This document shows, piece by piece, positions 40,028 through 49,672 of a stretch of 53,438 nucleotides of DNA (position 1 is its first letter; the number at the start of each line of letters is the position of its first letter). The position numbers and the translations under genes are program-made. Origin of the DNA: Candidatus Hinthialibacteria bacterium OLB16 (GTDB taxonomy: Bacteria > Hinthialibacterota > Hinthialibacteria > OLB16); assembly GCA_001567115.1 (NCBI GenBank), contig LMZT01000148.1, positions 1 through 53,438 on the forward strand, given 5' to 3'. A model generated the notes under the pieces. The model saw only the letters and a program-made list of their open reading frames with translations. It was not told where the DNA came from and made no database searches.

Positions 40028-43000
40028 TCAGTTTGCATCCGGGGACCACTGCTCGGCGATGGTAGTGACCGAGGGGCCTCCGGTGCTGGGATCCACCGGC
40101 AGATAAAGGAAAGAGCGCCTTTCCGGTGTGCTGAACAAAGGTGTACCCTGCCAGGCGAGTGCCCCCTGGTGATCGACAACAAAGATATAATCCAGTTCAC
40201 CCGCGGTGCTTTTCACCAGGGCAAACCTGGCGCTGGCGGTCAGCCCTTCGGTTGTTGTTTCGGTGAGTGGATCGGGCTGGCAGAATGTCAAGTAGGTGGA
40301 TCCACCCATCTCGACTCTGCCGGCATGCCCCCGGGCTGCAGACACCGCTTCATAAGCGGGCGCCGCTTCCCCCACATCAAGCGGCATCAGCACACTCAGG
40401 TACTGTGTCCCAACCCCGGATGTTTTCGCAATGAAATACGGGACGGGCACTTCCGAACCGGCCCAGTCGATCTTCATATTGATTGCATAATTCTCGAAGG
40501 TGACATCCGGCCCGAAGAAATGGATATCCAGCCGGCGGCCCGAAGTTTTGGTGAACTGCACCTTCTGGGGAGCAGTCAGGTCCAGGGTCCCGAAGCAATG
40601 CCCGGTCCAGCCATAGGTGTGGTTCTGGCCATCGGGCGCTTTCATATCATCCAGGACCACAAAGAAACGGTGGTCCGGGAAGAGAACATGCCGGTCCAGC
40701 TGGGCTTTGTCCCTGTAATACGACTGATCCCTGGAGGAGTTCAACTGGGTGGCCATCATCCCGTAATCGATGAAAGGTGAAACCAGGGATGCCTGGACAG
40801 TGGCTATGGTGGAACGGCTTGGCCCGGAGGGAATAAAGACATTCACCGGCCCGGGTGTCGCATCATCCACCAGAATGACATTTTGAGATTCCGGATTGGA
40901 GCGAATCCAGTCAGCAGGCTCATCCGAGTTGGTCAGGAAACGCTCCCCAAAGGCATTCAGGAAAATCCCACTGGAGTCATCTTTGCGATGGGCTTCATAA
41001 TTGGCCCAGGATGTCTCCCGCCCCCACAGGACCAGCTGAGTGGTTTTTGGGTCGGTATAATCCCTCTGGAAGATCATGTTGTTCCGGTAGGCACGGCTGC
41101 CGGTGCTGCGCGGCGGTTCCACAGGGATGTTGGTATCATGCCAGACCAGAACGAAAGGAATCGGTTCCTGGCTGTTGGGATTGATTCCCAGGGCAGGGGA
41201 GTGATGGTCATAGTGCCAGCGCATCCCGCTGAGGTCGAGATACTGCTCAAAACGGTGATTGATCAAGAGGTGGAAGTCCTGGATCAGGGTATAGCGTGCC
41301 TGTCCATAAGACTGATAGTTCCGATTCCAGGGGAAGCGTGAGCGCAGGGACCACTCGAAGGCTCGCTGGAATTCGGGGTGGGATTCCATCAGATTGACTC
41401 CATGGTAATTCGCATACAGGTTGAGGAAATAGGAGAGGAAGGTTCTTCCCGAGGCATCATAGGAAGAGCTTTCCTTGCTGACTCCATCCTCCCACACGGA
41501 ATCCCAGAGGGTGGATTTCATCTGGGGGCCATTCGGCTGGCCCTCGGGAAGATCGGCATCTTCGACATAACGCCGCCAGCTGATCCCCGGGGTGAAGGGG
41601 TTCCCCTCGTATCGTGTCGAGTCTGCCCCGCCGAACACCGGCGAATCATAATTCGGCATCGAATAGGCGGCGCATAACAGGCCTCCCGAGGCTTTCAGAT
41701 TCCAGTTGCCGCGGATATCCGAGATGAATTTGGTTTTGACATAGGCCTCCTGCGCGAACCCTTCACGCAGCTTGAGGTCATCGATCGGATGGATTTCAGG
41801 CAGTCCCGCCACCATGTCATAAGCCATGTGGGAGTACATGGCGCCCAGGCCGCGGTCCCACCACTCGAGGGTCATCTCTCCATTCGGACCAGCCCACTGC
41901 GCTGCCTGGCTTTCATCACCGAGTGGATCATAGGATGAGACTGCAGCAAGAAGAGATCGAAAGGCTTTAAGGGCCAGCTGGGAACCTTTATAAGTGGTGT
42001 CTGTAATGGTTCCCGGCCCCTCCAGAGAATAGATAAAAGCGGCACTGAGAACCTGTCCGGAGAATCCGAAGTATCGAACACGCTCATTGACCTCATAGTC
42101 TCTCCCCATCAGCGCTTTGATCTGGTTGCTGTTGGTCTTGAGTTTCTTGTATTCATTCGACAGCACCGGATTGGAGCGGATGCGATTTAATAAATCGGCT
42201 TTTTCCGAACTCCGGAAGAGCAGCTTGGGGTGCTCCTCGCCAGCTGTGGCAATCACCGGATCGCGAACCAGGGTTCGTTTCCTCACCGGGCCATCATTTC
42301 CGATGCGCATCTCGAGCACTGTCGGTGTGTCCGCCTCCAGGTTCAGAGTTCCCAGATCGATCGGACCATCGGAGGTCTGCCAGCTTCCCCCCTCGAGGCG
42401 GTACTGGATTGGTTCACGAACCGGCGACAGGTTCGACAATGTCAGCGTGACAGATCCGGAAAAATAGGTGGCGGGAGGAACCACACGCGCCTGGTAATAA
42501 CCCTTGGGCCGGGTCGTGAAAAATCTGCCACCCTCACCGGCATTGAATGACAAGGCCGGAGCTTTGGGATTGAGTATCATCCAAACCAGCCGCCCATCCG
42601 ATGCCTGCGCATGACGCTCCTTGTTCCCAAGCCAGCCCAGATCATCATCCCAGTACCCGAGCTCATGCCATTCCTCGCCTGTGTCAGGATCGGTATAACC
42701 CCGATGGTAGCGTTCATCGACATCCGAACCGGTATTCGGGCCGACCCTTTCTGAGGGTGTGGAATATCCATCCGGATCGATCGAGTCATAAAACGATTTT
42801 GGTGTGAATGGTTCTGTGTAGGCTTTGAACATCCGGTGAGCTTTGTAGGTGTTGGTCCCATAGCACTCACCATTGAGTGTGTAGGCCTGTTTGGCTCCGG
42901 ATTGGCGCAATCCATCGGCATCGAACTTGAAGCGTATGACCCCCTGGCCGCCTGCCAGGCTGCCGGGATCAGCGCTCGAATTGGGTGTCAACCCCGGAGT

Positions 43001-44422
43001 TCCGCCGGTCCAGACCTGCGCCGGTCTGGCATTCCTGCTGTTATGGGCCAGGGAGATCTGCACATCATCCCGAAGGTACAGGATTCCATGGTCATCGATG
43101 TTGCGGTCATAAAACAGGGTCTCATAGACAAAATCTTCGTTTTCCTGCCCGGATAATCCAAGGTCGATCCCAACCTTTCGATTGGCAGGAACCACCCAGG
43201 CCGCTGCACCTGGAGAGGATGATGCGCTGACGAGATTTGAAAGTCCGCTGGTATTGGCCCCGATCACTTTCATCCGGAAATAAAGAGATCCCGCCGGGAG
43301 GCTGTAGGTCTGGATGGTCTGTTGAGTCCCTCCTGGCCATGGATCCGGAATGTTGGGAAGCCTGGCAGCCGCCTGAAAATCGTTGTCCGTGCTGATTGGG
43401 GCGGGCGCATATCGGATGTCGAAAGCGTGCGCGGCTTGTTGTCCGGGAGTATCCAGGTCCCCATCGGGGGCGGTGAACACCAGACGGTACCCTCCCGGCA
43501 GGGTGGCGGGGGAAGACACCAGATCCACTACCTCACCAACCCGCCCGGCGGGTGCCTCCCTTTCCGAGGCTGCCGGAGTCGGAGTCGGCTGGCCGGCCTG
43601 TGTCAGTGTGGGGGTTGCAGTCGGATTGGAGGATGAAGCGGTGCTGGTTGGTGTGGGGGTTGCAGAGGGTGTCGAAATCCCCTCATCGGCATCCAGCTCG
43701 ACCTGGCTGCCACTGATTGCCACTCGATCGATCCAGGTGTAGTGGTAGGACCCATTGTCGATCAGCCAGCGAAATCCGATACGGCCACCGGTTACCCCAA
43801 AATACGATATGGAGTCATTGCTGGAGTCTGTGTGCTGCAGCTCGAAAGTGCCATCGGCTCCCCGGTCCACACGAAACTCGATTCCGGTATTGCTTGAATC
43901 CACCTCGATCCGATACAAAGTCGGAACTTTGTCCCCGACATCCGGGGGATCGATATCCCCTGATGCCAGAATGGCCTCGACACCATTCCTGCGCCGAATC
44001 AGCTGCCCATCGGCTAATGAGGCCAGGCGCAGAAAATAGAAATTGCCGGGGTCTTTATAGAACAAAACGAGGCCGGCGGTCTTCCGGATATATTTGCTGC
44101 TCCAGCCCAGATCGAGGGAGAACTGATTCCAGTCTGTGACCTGGTCCGCCAGCACCAGGGTATCCTGCGGTGTGCTGTTGACCTGCGGCCAGTGCATGGC
44201 ACGGCTGTTCGGGGTTGTCGGCTGCCCGGAATAGGCCTCAACACGCACCCCGCCCTGGATCACTGTCCAGGACAACCCTCCCGGAGATGCAGAAGTAAAA
44301 TCAGCCGCACCGGGGGTTCGTGAATCAAAGGTGTCTTCGAGTGTGGTTTGCGCAGAGAGGGAACAGGGGAGCAGAAGAAGTCCCAGAATCAGCCAGTATA
44401 TGTGTCGCAAGGCGATCGGCAT
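40028..44422 (-). CDS. Giant secreted heparinase II/III-like polysaccharide lyase-type protein with PT linker
   Basis: The 1,464-residue protein starts at ATG 44420-44422 with a signal peptide ending near SLSAQ. The N-terminal jelly-roll, LamG-like domain (about 25-245) has TLEDTFDSRTPGAADF. A TPTPTST linker (about 248-290) leads into a fibronectin-like domain (about 290-385). A long unassigned region follows. From about residue 725 comes a helical toroid (HPKLLFRSSEKADLLNRIRS) and a C-terminal beta region, the layout of heparinase II/III and alginate lyases. Candidate catalytic residues in YDHHSPALGIN cannot be assigned by eye. It probably acts outside the cell on an acidic glycan. It ends an apparent operon with glgA, dgoD-like and GT-C genes. 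Confidence 0.75.
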   Translation of the reverse strand: MPIALRHIYWLILGLLLLPCSLSAQTTLEDTFDSRTPGAADFTSASPGGLSWTVIQGGVRVEAYSGQPTTPNSRAMHWPQVNSTPQDTLVLADQVTDWNQFSLDLGWSSKYIRKTAGLVLFYKDPGNFYFLRLASLADGQLIRRRNGVEAILASGDIDPPDVGDKVPTLYRIEVDSSNTGIEFRVDRGADGTFELQHTDSSNDSISYFGVTGGRIGFRWLIDNGSYHYTWIDRVAISGSQVELDADEGISTPSATPTPTSTASSSNPTATPTLTQAGQPTPTPAASEREAPAGRVGEVVDLVSSPATLPGGYRLVFTAPDGDLDTPGQQAAHAFDIRYAPAPISTDNDFQAAARLPNIPDPWPGGTQQTIQTYSLPAGSLYFRMKVIGANTSGLSNLVSASSSPGAAAWVVPANRKVGIDLGLSGQENEDFVYETLFYDRNIDDHGILYLRDDVQISLAHNSRNARPAQVWTGGTPGLTPNSSADPGSLAGGQGVIRFKFDADGLRQSGAKQAYTLNGECYGTNTYKAHRMFKAYTEPFTPKSFYDSIDPDGYSTPSERVGPNTGSDVDERYHRGYTDPDTGEEWHELGYWDDDLGWLGNKERHAQASDGRLVWMILNPKAPALSFNAGEGGRFFTTRPKGYYQARVVPPATYFSGSVTLTLSNLSPVREPIQYRLEGGSWQTSDGPIDLGTLNLEADTPTVLEMRIGNDGPVRKRTLVRDPVIATAGEEHPKLLFRSSEKADLLNRIRSNPVLSNEYKKLKTNSNQIKALMGRDYEVNERVRYFGFSGQVLSAAFIYSLEGPGTITDTTYKGSQLALKAFRSLLAAVSSYDPLGDESQAAQWAGPNGEMTLEWWDRGLGAMYSHMAYDMVAGLPEIHPIDDLKLREGFAQEAYVKTKFISDIRGNWNLKASGGLLCAAYSMPNYDSPVFGGADSTRYEGNPFTPGISWRRYVEDADLPEGQPNGPQMKSTLWDSVWEDGVSKESSSYDASGRTFLSYFLNLYANYHGVNLMESHPEFQRAFEWSLRSRFPWNRNYQSYGQARYTLIQDFHLLINHRFEQYLDLSGMRWHYDHHSPALGINPNSQEPIPFVLVWHDTNIPVEPPRSTGSRAYRNNMIFQRDYTDPKTTQLVLWGRETSWANYEAHRKDDSSGIFLNAFGERFLTNSDEPADWIRSNPESQNVILVDDATPGPVNVFIPSGPSRSTIATVQASLVSPFIDYGMMATQLNSSRDQSYYRDKAQLDRHVLFPDHRFFVVLDDMKAPDGQNHTYGWTGHCFGTLDLTAPQKVQFTKTSGRRLDIHFFGPDVTFENYAINMKIDWAGSEVPVPYFIAKTSGVGTQYLSVLMPLDVGEAAPAYEAVSAARGHAGRVEMGGSTYLTFCQPDPLTETTTEGLTASARFALVKSTAGELDYIFVVDHQGALAWQGTPLFSTPERRSFLYLPVDPSTGGPSVTTIAEQWSPDAN

Positions 44423-44494
44423 GGTACAGACCCCTCTTCGAAAAGCCCTCCGGCGATTCGATTTTCGCATAACTATAGTGTGCCAGGCAATCAA

Positions 44495-46507
44495 TTATGC
44501 AATATCCATTCCATAAATATCTCTGGTCTGAACCTGCACCCATGCTCGAAAAAAGCCGTTCCATCCGACAAAATTATCGGACTTTTCAGAGGAAATCTGA
44601 TGACTTGTCTTTTCTATCTCGAGTTGATAGCCCAACCCGACTCGAAACTTTTTTCTCGAGTGAGTGTAAAGATATTTTGCAGTCAAGGAATAATTTAACC
44701 CCATTTTACAGACGGCCTGTGCTTTCAACTTTTCGAGAAACGGGCACTCCGGTGGGTGGTTGTTATCGATGACAACCCTCAAGGATGTGGGATTGCCCGC
44801 CCCAGAATCACCAGCCTCTTCTTCCCAGCCCCCCCCTCCATAGGACCTGGCTACCTCATCCACAACAACCCATCTTTTCCTCCAATCCGGATTCCCACTG
44901 TAGCCATCCATGAATTTCATGATCTCTGCATCCATATCAGCAAGGTAATCGACCCCTTTTTCATCGAGGTACTTGCCAAGTTCTTTGTGCTGGATCGCCC
45001 AGATGGCACTGTCATTCATCACCCCATCCAGATTCAGGACCCTTCTCTGGCTGAAATAGCTCATGATTCCTGCATTGAAGCTCCCCACACGAGCCTCTGG
45101 CGGGGTATTCTGGCGAACCCAGGGGGCCAGATCCTCATACAAGCCCAGATGGAGCGGGTGCCAACGGTCCGAGGCGTAGCCTCGACGGTAGCTGTCTGCA
45201 CCCGCCAGTGCCAGGCTGACCATCAACACACAGATCAAAGCTTCCAGTTTTTTCCGGGTTCGATAACGGTCCATGGACTGCTGGAGCTGTCCCCCTGCAA
45301 CCTGACCCATCAACACGATAAATGGCACCAGCAGGGGATAGAGATAACGAATCCCGATCCGACCGAAAAACAAATAATAAAGTGTATGCGCAGCCAGATA
45401 GACCGGAATCCAGCCCAGCCCATACCAATCCAGCTTCCTAAACCACCGGATTGCCAAGAAAACACAGCAGAGCAGTCCCAGCCCGGTAACTCCCGCTCCG
45501 GCATAGCGCAGGTAGCCATCCAAAGGGGTCGCCAATGGCCAGAAGCCAAGCAGATTCCCAATATCATTGAGCGGTTCGATCGAACCGGCGATTCTTTCTT
45601 TGATTCCGGCCAGTATATTTCCAGCCGCACTGCTTTCAGGGTTCCAGACATGTCCAGTCCATGCCTTGATAGCAGCTCGACTGTTGGGAAGCAGGGTGTG
45701 CGAAACCTTCCAGCTGAACAAAAACCAGGGTACCAGGAGCACCACCATCAACAGCCCCGCCACACACGCCAGCCCAAAGGACTGAATCAGTGGGCGGGTT
45801 TGTACCTGTGTCGAACTATCATGCTCAGTTGACAACTTGTTGATCAGATATGAAACAGGACGGAAATCCCGGATTGCCAGCCACATCAGGACAATCCCCG
45901 CCAGGAGAAGCGCATCCATGCGTGCCAGGACACATATCCCGAGGAGAAAACCGAGGCACAGACTCCGGCTGAGGTGGAAAGCGGAACGGTGGCGAATCAT
46001 CCAGAGAACCACCAGGCTGACCGCCAATCCGGCTATCCCGCTTTCCAACCCGCCCAGCGGGATGGTCATCGCCCGATAATTGAACAGGAACAGGGCGGTC
46101 AATGGCCAGGCCAGTGGCCTCGCCTGGGTGAGCTGCAAACATCGGAAGAGAACATATCCGGTTGCCAGAAAGGACAGCGCGCACAGAAGCAAGGCGGTGT
46201 GAATGGCCCGGCTGGCATCTCCAGAGGAGCAGGCCTCCACCCCGACACATATCAGCATCCACAGCGGGTGGAATCCATTCGTGGGATTTTCGCCATCCAG
46301 GCTGGGTGGATTTCCATGCAGCAGCTGGCGCGCCCCTTCGAGGTAATAAAACATGTCCTCGATGATGAAATGGGAGAGACTTTCCCGTACCGGCACAAAG
46401 GCGAGAAACAAAACCAACCCCGCACCAATCCATGAGAGGAGGATAAAAATCGGCGGGCTTTTTTCTATCGAATCGTGTTTACCAGTCAGCAACCGATCCA
46501 TCCTCAT
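44495..46507 (-). CDS. GT-C-type membrane glycosyltransferase-like protein
   Basis: The 670-residue protein has about ten to twelve membrane helices in its first 430 residues, beginning IFILLSWIGAGLVLFLAFV. The first large loop, FIIEDMFYYLEGARQLLHG followed by LDGENPTNGFHPLWMLI, has the acidic and GFHPLW features common to this group of putative dolichyl/undecaprenyl-sugar transferases. A soluble C-terminal region (about 450-670) has QNTPPEARVGSFNAGIMSYF. The donor and acceptor are unknown. Its start (46507, or ATG 46501) overlaps the end of the dehydratase gene by about 20-30 bases, so the two are translationally coupled. The secreted lyase follows 72 bases later. Confidence 0.72.
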   Translation of the reverse strand: MRMDRLLTGKHDSIEKSPPIFILLSWIGAGLVLFLAFVPVRESLSHFIIEDMFYYLEGARQLLHGNPPSLDGENPTNGFHPLWMLICVGVEACSSGDASRAIHTALLLCALSFLATGYVLFRCLQLTQARPLAWPLTALFLFNYRAMTIPLGGLESGIAGLAVSLVVLWMIRHRSAFHLSRSLCLGFLLGICVLARMDALLLAGIVLMWLAIRDFRPVSYLINKLSTEHDSSTQVQTRPLIQSFGLACVAGLLMVVLLVPWFLFSWKVSHTLLPNSRAAIKAWTGHVWNPESSAAGNILAGIKERIAGSIEPLNDIGNLLGFWPLATPLDGYLRYAGAGVTGLGLLCCVFLAIRWFRKLDWYGLGWIPVYLAAHTLYYLFFGRIGIRYLYPLLVPFIVLMGQVAGGQLQQSMDRYRTRKKLEALICVLMVSLALAGADSYRRGYASDRWHPLHLGLYEDLAPWVRQNTPPEARVGSFNAGIMSYFSQRRVLNLDGVMNDSAIWAIQHKELGKYLDEKGVDYLADMDAEIMKFMDGYSGNPDWRKRWVVVDEVARSYGGGGWEEEAGDSGAGNPTSLRVVIDNNHPPECPFLEKLKAQAVCKMGLNYSLTAKYLYTHSRKKFRVGLGYQLEIEKTSHQISSEKSDNFVGWNGFFRAWVQVQTRDIYGMDIA

Positions 46508-47591
46508 GCCACAGGCGTGGTGTCACCCAGTCTTCCCATTTCATGGAGGCGAGCTTTTCCTCATCCACAGTGACCCCCATTCCGGGTGCAGTGGGAATAT
46601 CGATGTATCCATCCCGAACGACAAAGGGTTCTGTCAATACATTGTCCCCGAGCGAGCCTTGCTCCTGGATCAGGAAATTTGGACAACACGCATCGATCTG
46701 AAGGCAGGCGGCGGTCGATAAAGCTTCAAGGGGATTGTGCGGTGCCAGGGCGACATACCAGGCCTCGGCCATGGCGGCGATTTTCTTCACTTCGGTAATT
46801 CCTCCCGCATGGCAGCAATCGGGCTGAACAACCGCCACCGCCTGCTTCTCGAGGATCTCGCGGAAATCGAATTTAGTGTAACGCCGTTCGCCGGTGGCAA
46901 TTGGCACTTTCACAGAGTGAGCCACATGCGCCAGGGCAGGAACATTTTCCGGCAGGATCGGTTCTTCGACAAAGAACGGGCGCAGCTCGGCAATCGCATC
47001 GATAACACTGATCGCCATGGCTGGCGCAAGGCGGCCATGGAAATCCAGCAGCACATCGAAGTCATCCGGCACTGCTTCTCGTGCGGCATGAACCCGTCGG
47101 TAAACTCCACGGATCACATCCAGCCCATCGAGCATTTCGGTTGCATCGACCGGGCAGAACTTGGCGGCTCGATACCCTTTTTCATAAGCCTGCCGAAAGC
47201 TGTCCTTAATTTCTGAGGGCGAGTTTCCTCCCGCACCACAGTAGACCTTGATCCGGTCACGGCATCGTCCACCCAGCAGCTGGTGGACCGGCAGACCGGC
47301 AACTTTGCCGGATATATCCCACAGGGCCTGATCGATTCCACTGATGGCGCTGCTCAGAACCGGGCCACCACGGTAGAAATCTCCGCGATACATGGCCTGC
47401 CAATGTCTTTCGATCTCGAGCGGGTCTTTTCCGCTCAGATAACGTGACAGTTCCTGGACCGCTGTCACCATGGTGGCCGCATGGCCTTCCAGGCTGGCTT
47501 CTCCCCAGCCGTTTATCCCCTCATCGGTTTCGACACGCACAAAAACCGATCGCGGTGGAACTGGAAAAACAACAATCTGAGTGATTCTCAT
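46479..47591 (-). CDS. Enolase-superfamily dehydratase, D-galactonate dehydratase-like
   Basis: The 370-residue protein matches the DgoD branch of the mandelate racemase subgroup, which dehydrates D-galactonate to 2-keto-3-deoxygalactonate. Shared features are FVRVETDEGINGWGEAS near the start, FYRGGPVLSSAISGIDQALW, and metal ligands in LDFHGR, FVEEP and GERRYT. The general acid/base His is in LAPHNPLE, and the terminal LWHEDGSVADW is characteristic. Substrate may still differ among sugar acids, since the superfamily is promiscuous in sequence. It lies between glgA (27 bases upstream) and a GT-C gene (overlapping). No 2-keto-3-deoxygalactonate kinase or aldolase is in the window. Confidence 0.85.
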   Translation of the reverse strand: MRITQIVVFPVPPRSVFVRVETDEGINGWGEASLEGHAATMVTAVQELSRYLSGKDPLEIERHWQAMYRGDFYRGGPVLSSAISGIDQALWDISGKVAGLPVHQLLGGRCRDRIKVYCGAGGNSPSEIKDSFRQAYEKGYRAAKFCPVDATEMLDGLDVIRGVYRRVHAAREAVPDDFDVLLDFHGRLAPAMAISVIDAIAELRPFFVEEPILPENVPALAHVAHSVKVPIATGERRYTKFDFREILEKQAVAVVQPDCCHAGGITEVKKIAAMAEAWYVALAPHNPLEALSTAACLQIDACCPNFLIQEQGSLGDNVLTEPFVVRDGYIDIPTAPGMGVTVDEEKLASMKWEDWVTPRLWHEDGSVADW

Positions 47592-47618
47592 CCTGTGGCC
47601 TTTGCTCTATGTAATATC

Positions 47619-49103
47619 TTATTTTAAACCTGTGCGACGGCGGACTGCTTTCTGGTAAACCTTTTCATATTCCCGTGCCGGCTGATCCCAGGAAAAATGT
47701 TTCTGCATCGCTCTGCGGCGCATGGCCAGTATCTGTCCGGGTCGCTGATAAAAGGCCCACACTGCCCAGCCGATCACATCAAAGAGCGAATCGGCATTGA
47801 GGTCATAAACCTTGAATCCAGTCCCCTCGCCGGTTTCTTCATCAAAGTTTTCCACTGTATCCTCAAGCCCCCCGACCGCATGAACAATTGGCAGAGTCCC
47901 ATAACGCTGGCTGTACATCTGGTTCAGACCGCAGGGTTCGAAATGACTCGGCATGAGGAAGAAATCGCTTCCGGCTTCGATCCGATGGGCCAGGGCGGGG
48001 TTGAATCCGACCCAGGCCTGGATCCGTTCTGGATGGTGGTGTGAAAGGGTTCCAAAAAAGGTCTCGGCCCAATACTCACCCGTCCCGAGCAGGACCAGCT
48101 GCACATCCAGTTCTCCGAGGATGCGCGGGATTGCCTCTGCCAGGACATCATATCCCTTCTGTTTATCGAACCTGGAGACCATGCCGATCAGTGGAATATT
48201 GGGATTGACCGGCAATCCTGCTTCACGCTGCAGCTCGGCTTTGCAGACCGCTTTGCCCGAGAGATCCTCAGCATTGTAGTTGGCTGGCAGGTTGGGATCG
48301 CTCGAGGGATCCCAGATGGTTTCATCGATTCCATTGAGGATGCCAAAAAGAGAATCGGCGCGAGCTCTTACCACACCATCCAGTGCAAATCCAAAGGCAG
48401 GAGTCTGGATTTCCAACGCATAGGAGGGGCTGACTGTGGTCAGGCAGGTGCTGTGATAGATTCCCCCTTTGAGGACATTGATTTTGTCGTAAGCCTCCAG
48501 TTCGAGGAAATTGTAATGACTCCAGTCCAGCTGCAGGGTGGGCAATTCATCCTTCGGAAACCAGCCTTGATGCGCCAGGTTGTGGATGGTCAGCACCGAG
48601 GCGGCTTTCCCCCAGGGGGTTTCCTTTTCCCAGGTGTTCAGATAAATCGATACCGCCGCAGTCATCCAGTCATGCACATGGAAGACATCGGGAACAAATC
48701 CGAGGAGTTTCGACAGCTGCAGGGTTCCCCGTGAAAGAAAGGCATAACGTTCGAGATTATCACCAAAGGCGCTTTCTTTCGCGCCATAAATCCCCTCGCG
48801 ATCATAGAGAGAGTCATTCTCGAGGAAATAAATTGGAACTTCCGATTTCGGCAATCTTCCTTCCCACACAGCCCCCCACTTTTCACCCCAGCCGACCGGA
48901 ACTCCCAATGGCTGAGGGTGGCGCTCAAGCGCTGCCCGCGAGATGCCTCGATACAATGGCATCACCACACGCACATCATGACCGAGATGTGCCAGGTATT
49001 TCGGAAGCGCTCCGACAACATCCGCCAGCCCCCCGGTTTTGGCGAATGGGGCGACTTCCGATGCTGAAAAAAAGATCTTCAAAGAAGGCAGCCCTCTTTC
49101 CAA
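47619..49103 (-). CDS. glgA: Glycogen synthase (ADP-glucose type, GT5)
   Basis: GlgA extends alpha-1,4-glucan from ADP-glucose. The 494-residue length fits. The N-terminal KIFFSASEVAPFAKTGGLAD carries the ADP-glucose-binding KTGGL. The second Rossmann domain has IPLIGMVSRFDKQKGYDVL, and the C-terminal nucleotide site has MPSHFEPCGLNQMYSQRYGT and VHAVGGLEDTV. The listed TTG at 49103 gives eight extra residues; TTG at 49082 (LKIFFSASE) better matches the family start MKI. It is the first gene of the apparent 9-kb operon of dehydratase, membrane transferase and secreted lyase. Divergent from the DUF309 gene. Confidence 0.95.
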   Translation of the reverse strand: MERGLPSLKIFFSASEVAPFAKTGGLADVVGALPKYLAHLGHDVRVVMPLYRGISRAALERHPQPLGVPVGWGEKWGAVWEGRLPKSEVPIYFLENDSLYDREGIYGAKESAFGDNLERYAFLSRGTLQLSKLLGFVPDVFHVHDWMTAAVSIYLNTWEKETPWGKAASVLTIHNLAHQGWFPKDELPTLQLDWSHYNFLELEAYDKINVLKGGIYHSTCLTTVSPSYALEIQTPAFGFALDGVVRARADSLFGILNGIDETIWDPSSDPNLPANYNAEDLSGKAVCKAELQREAGLPVNPNIPLIGMVSRFDKQKGYDVLAEAIPRILGELDVQLVLLGTGEYWAETFFGTLSHHHPERIQAWVGFNPALAHRIEAGSDFFLMPSHFEPCGLNQMYSQRYGTLPIVHAVGGLEDTVENFDEETGEGTGFKVYDLNADSLFDVIGWAVWAFYQRPGQILAMRRRAMQKHFSWDQPAREYEKVYQKAVRRRTGLK

Positions 49104-49232
49104 AGATATTCAGATGCTGATCTTGATTGAACCGATTCCAATTGACGAGAGGGAAGGCCCCACGGCGGCGGAGTGACGATTGATCCGTGAACAGGTAAAG
49201 TCAAATCGGCCGCACAGCAAGGAGCCTTCTCT

Positions 49233-49649
49233 ATGGATCTTCCGGGTTCATCCCACTCGCAGAACCGTCCCACTCCGGTTGAAATCGAAGGCATCCACCT
49301 TTTCTTTCAACTCTTCGACCAGGGCCGTTACCATCAGAGCCATGATGTCATGGAAGATCTCTGGCGAGATACACCGGGGCCGGAACGGCGTTTCTTTCAA
49401 GGGCTGCTGCAGTGTGCTGTTTCAATCTACCACTGGGAAAACAGGAATCTGCATGGCGCACGCATCCTGTACCGTGAGGGCACCCTCAAGCTCCAGCCTT
49501 TTCGACCCTTGTTCTTCGGTGTCGATCTGGAGGCCTTTATCGAGCGTGTCGACCGAATGCTGCCAGACCTGGTCCGTTGCCCCTCTGAAAAAAATGAACC
49601 GCCGGATCATCGAGGGGATAATCATGGAACCCGGCATTCACGGGGGTGA
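49233..49649 (+). CDS. DUF309 family protein
   Basis: The 138-residue protein has the DUF309 signature: GIHLFFQLFDQGRYHQSHDV, then EDLWRDTPGPERRFFQGLLQ, then AVSIYHWENRNLHGARIL. These motifs form a helical bundle with conserved HxxHD-type and ED residues. The biochemical role of the family is unknown. The tail after about residue 115 is polar and probably disordered. It is divergent from glgA and ends 23 bases before the end of the convergent AsmA-like gene. ATG 49233 is preceded by AAGGAG, which supports the start. Confidence 0.8.
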   Translation: MDLPGSSHSQNRPTPVEIEGIHLFFQLFDQGRYHQSHDVMEDLWRDTPGPERRFFQGLLQCAVSIYHWENRNLHGARILYREGTLKLQPFRPLFFGVDLEAFIERVDRMLPDLVRCPSEKNEPPDHRGDNHGTRHSRG

Positions 49650-49672
49650 TGGTTCCGCCGGATTCCCGATGG

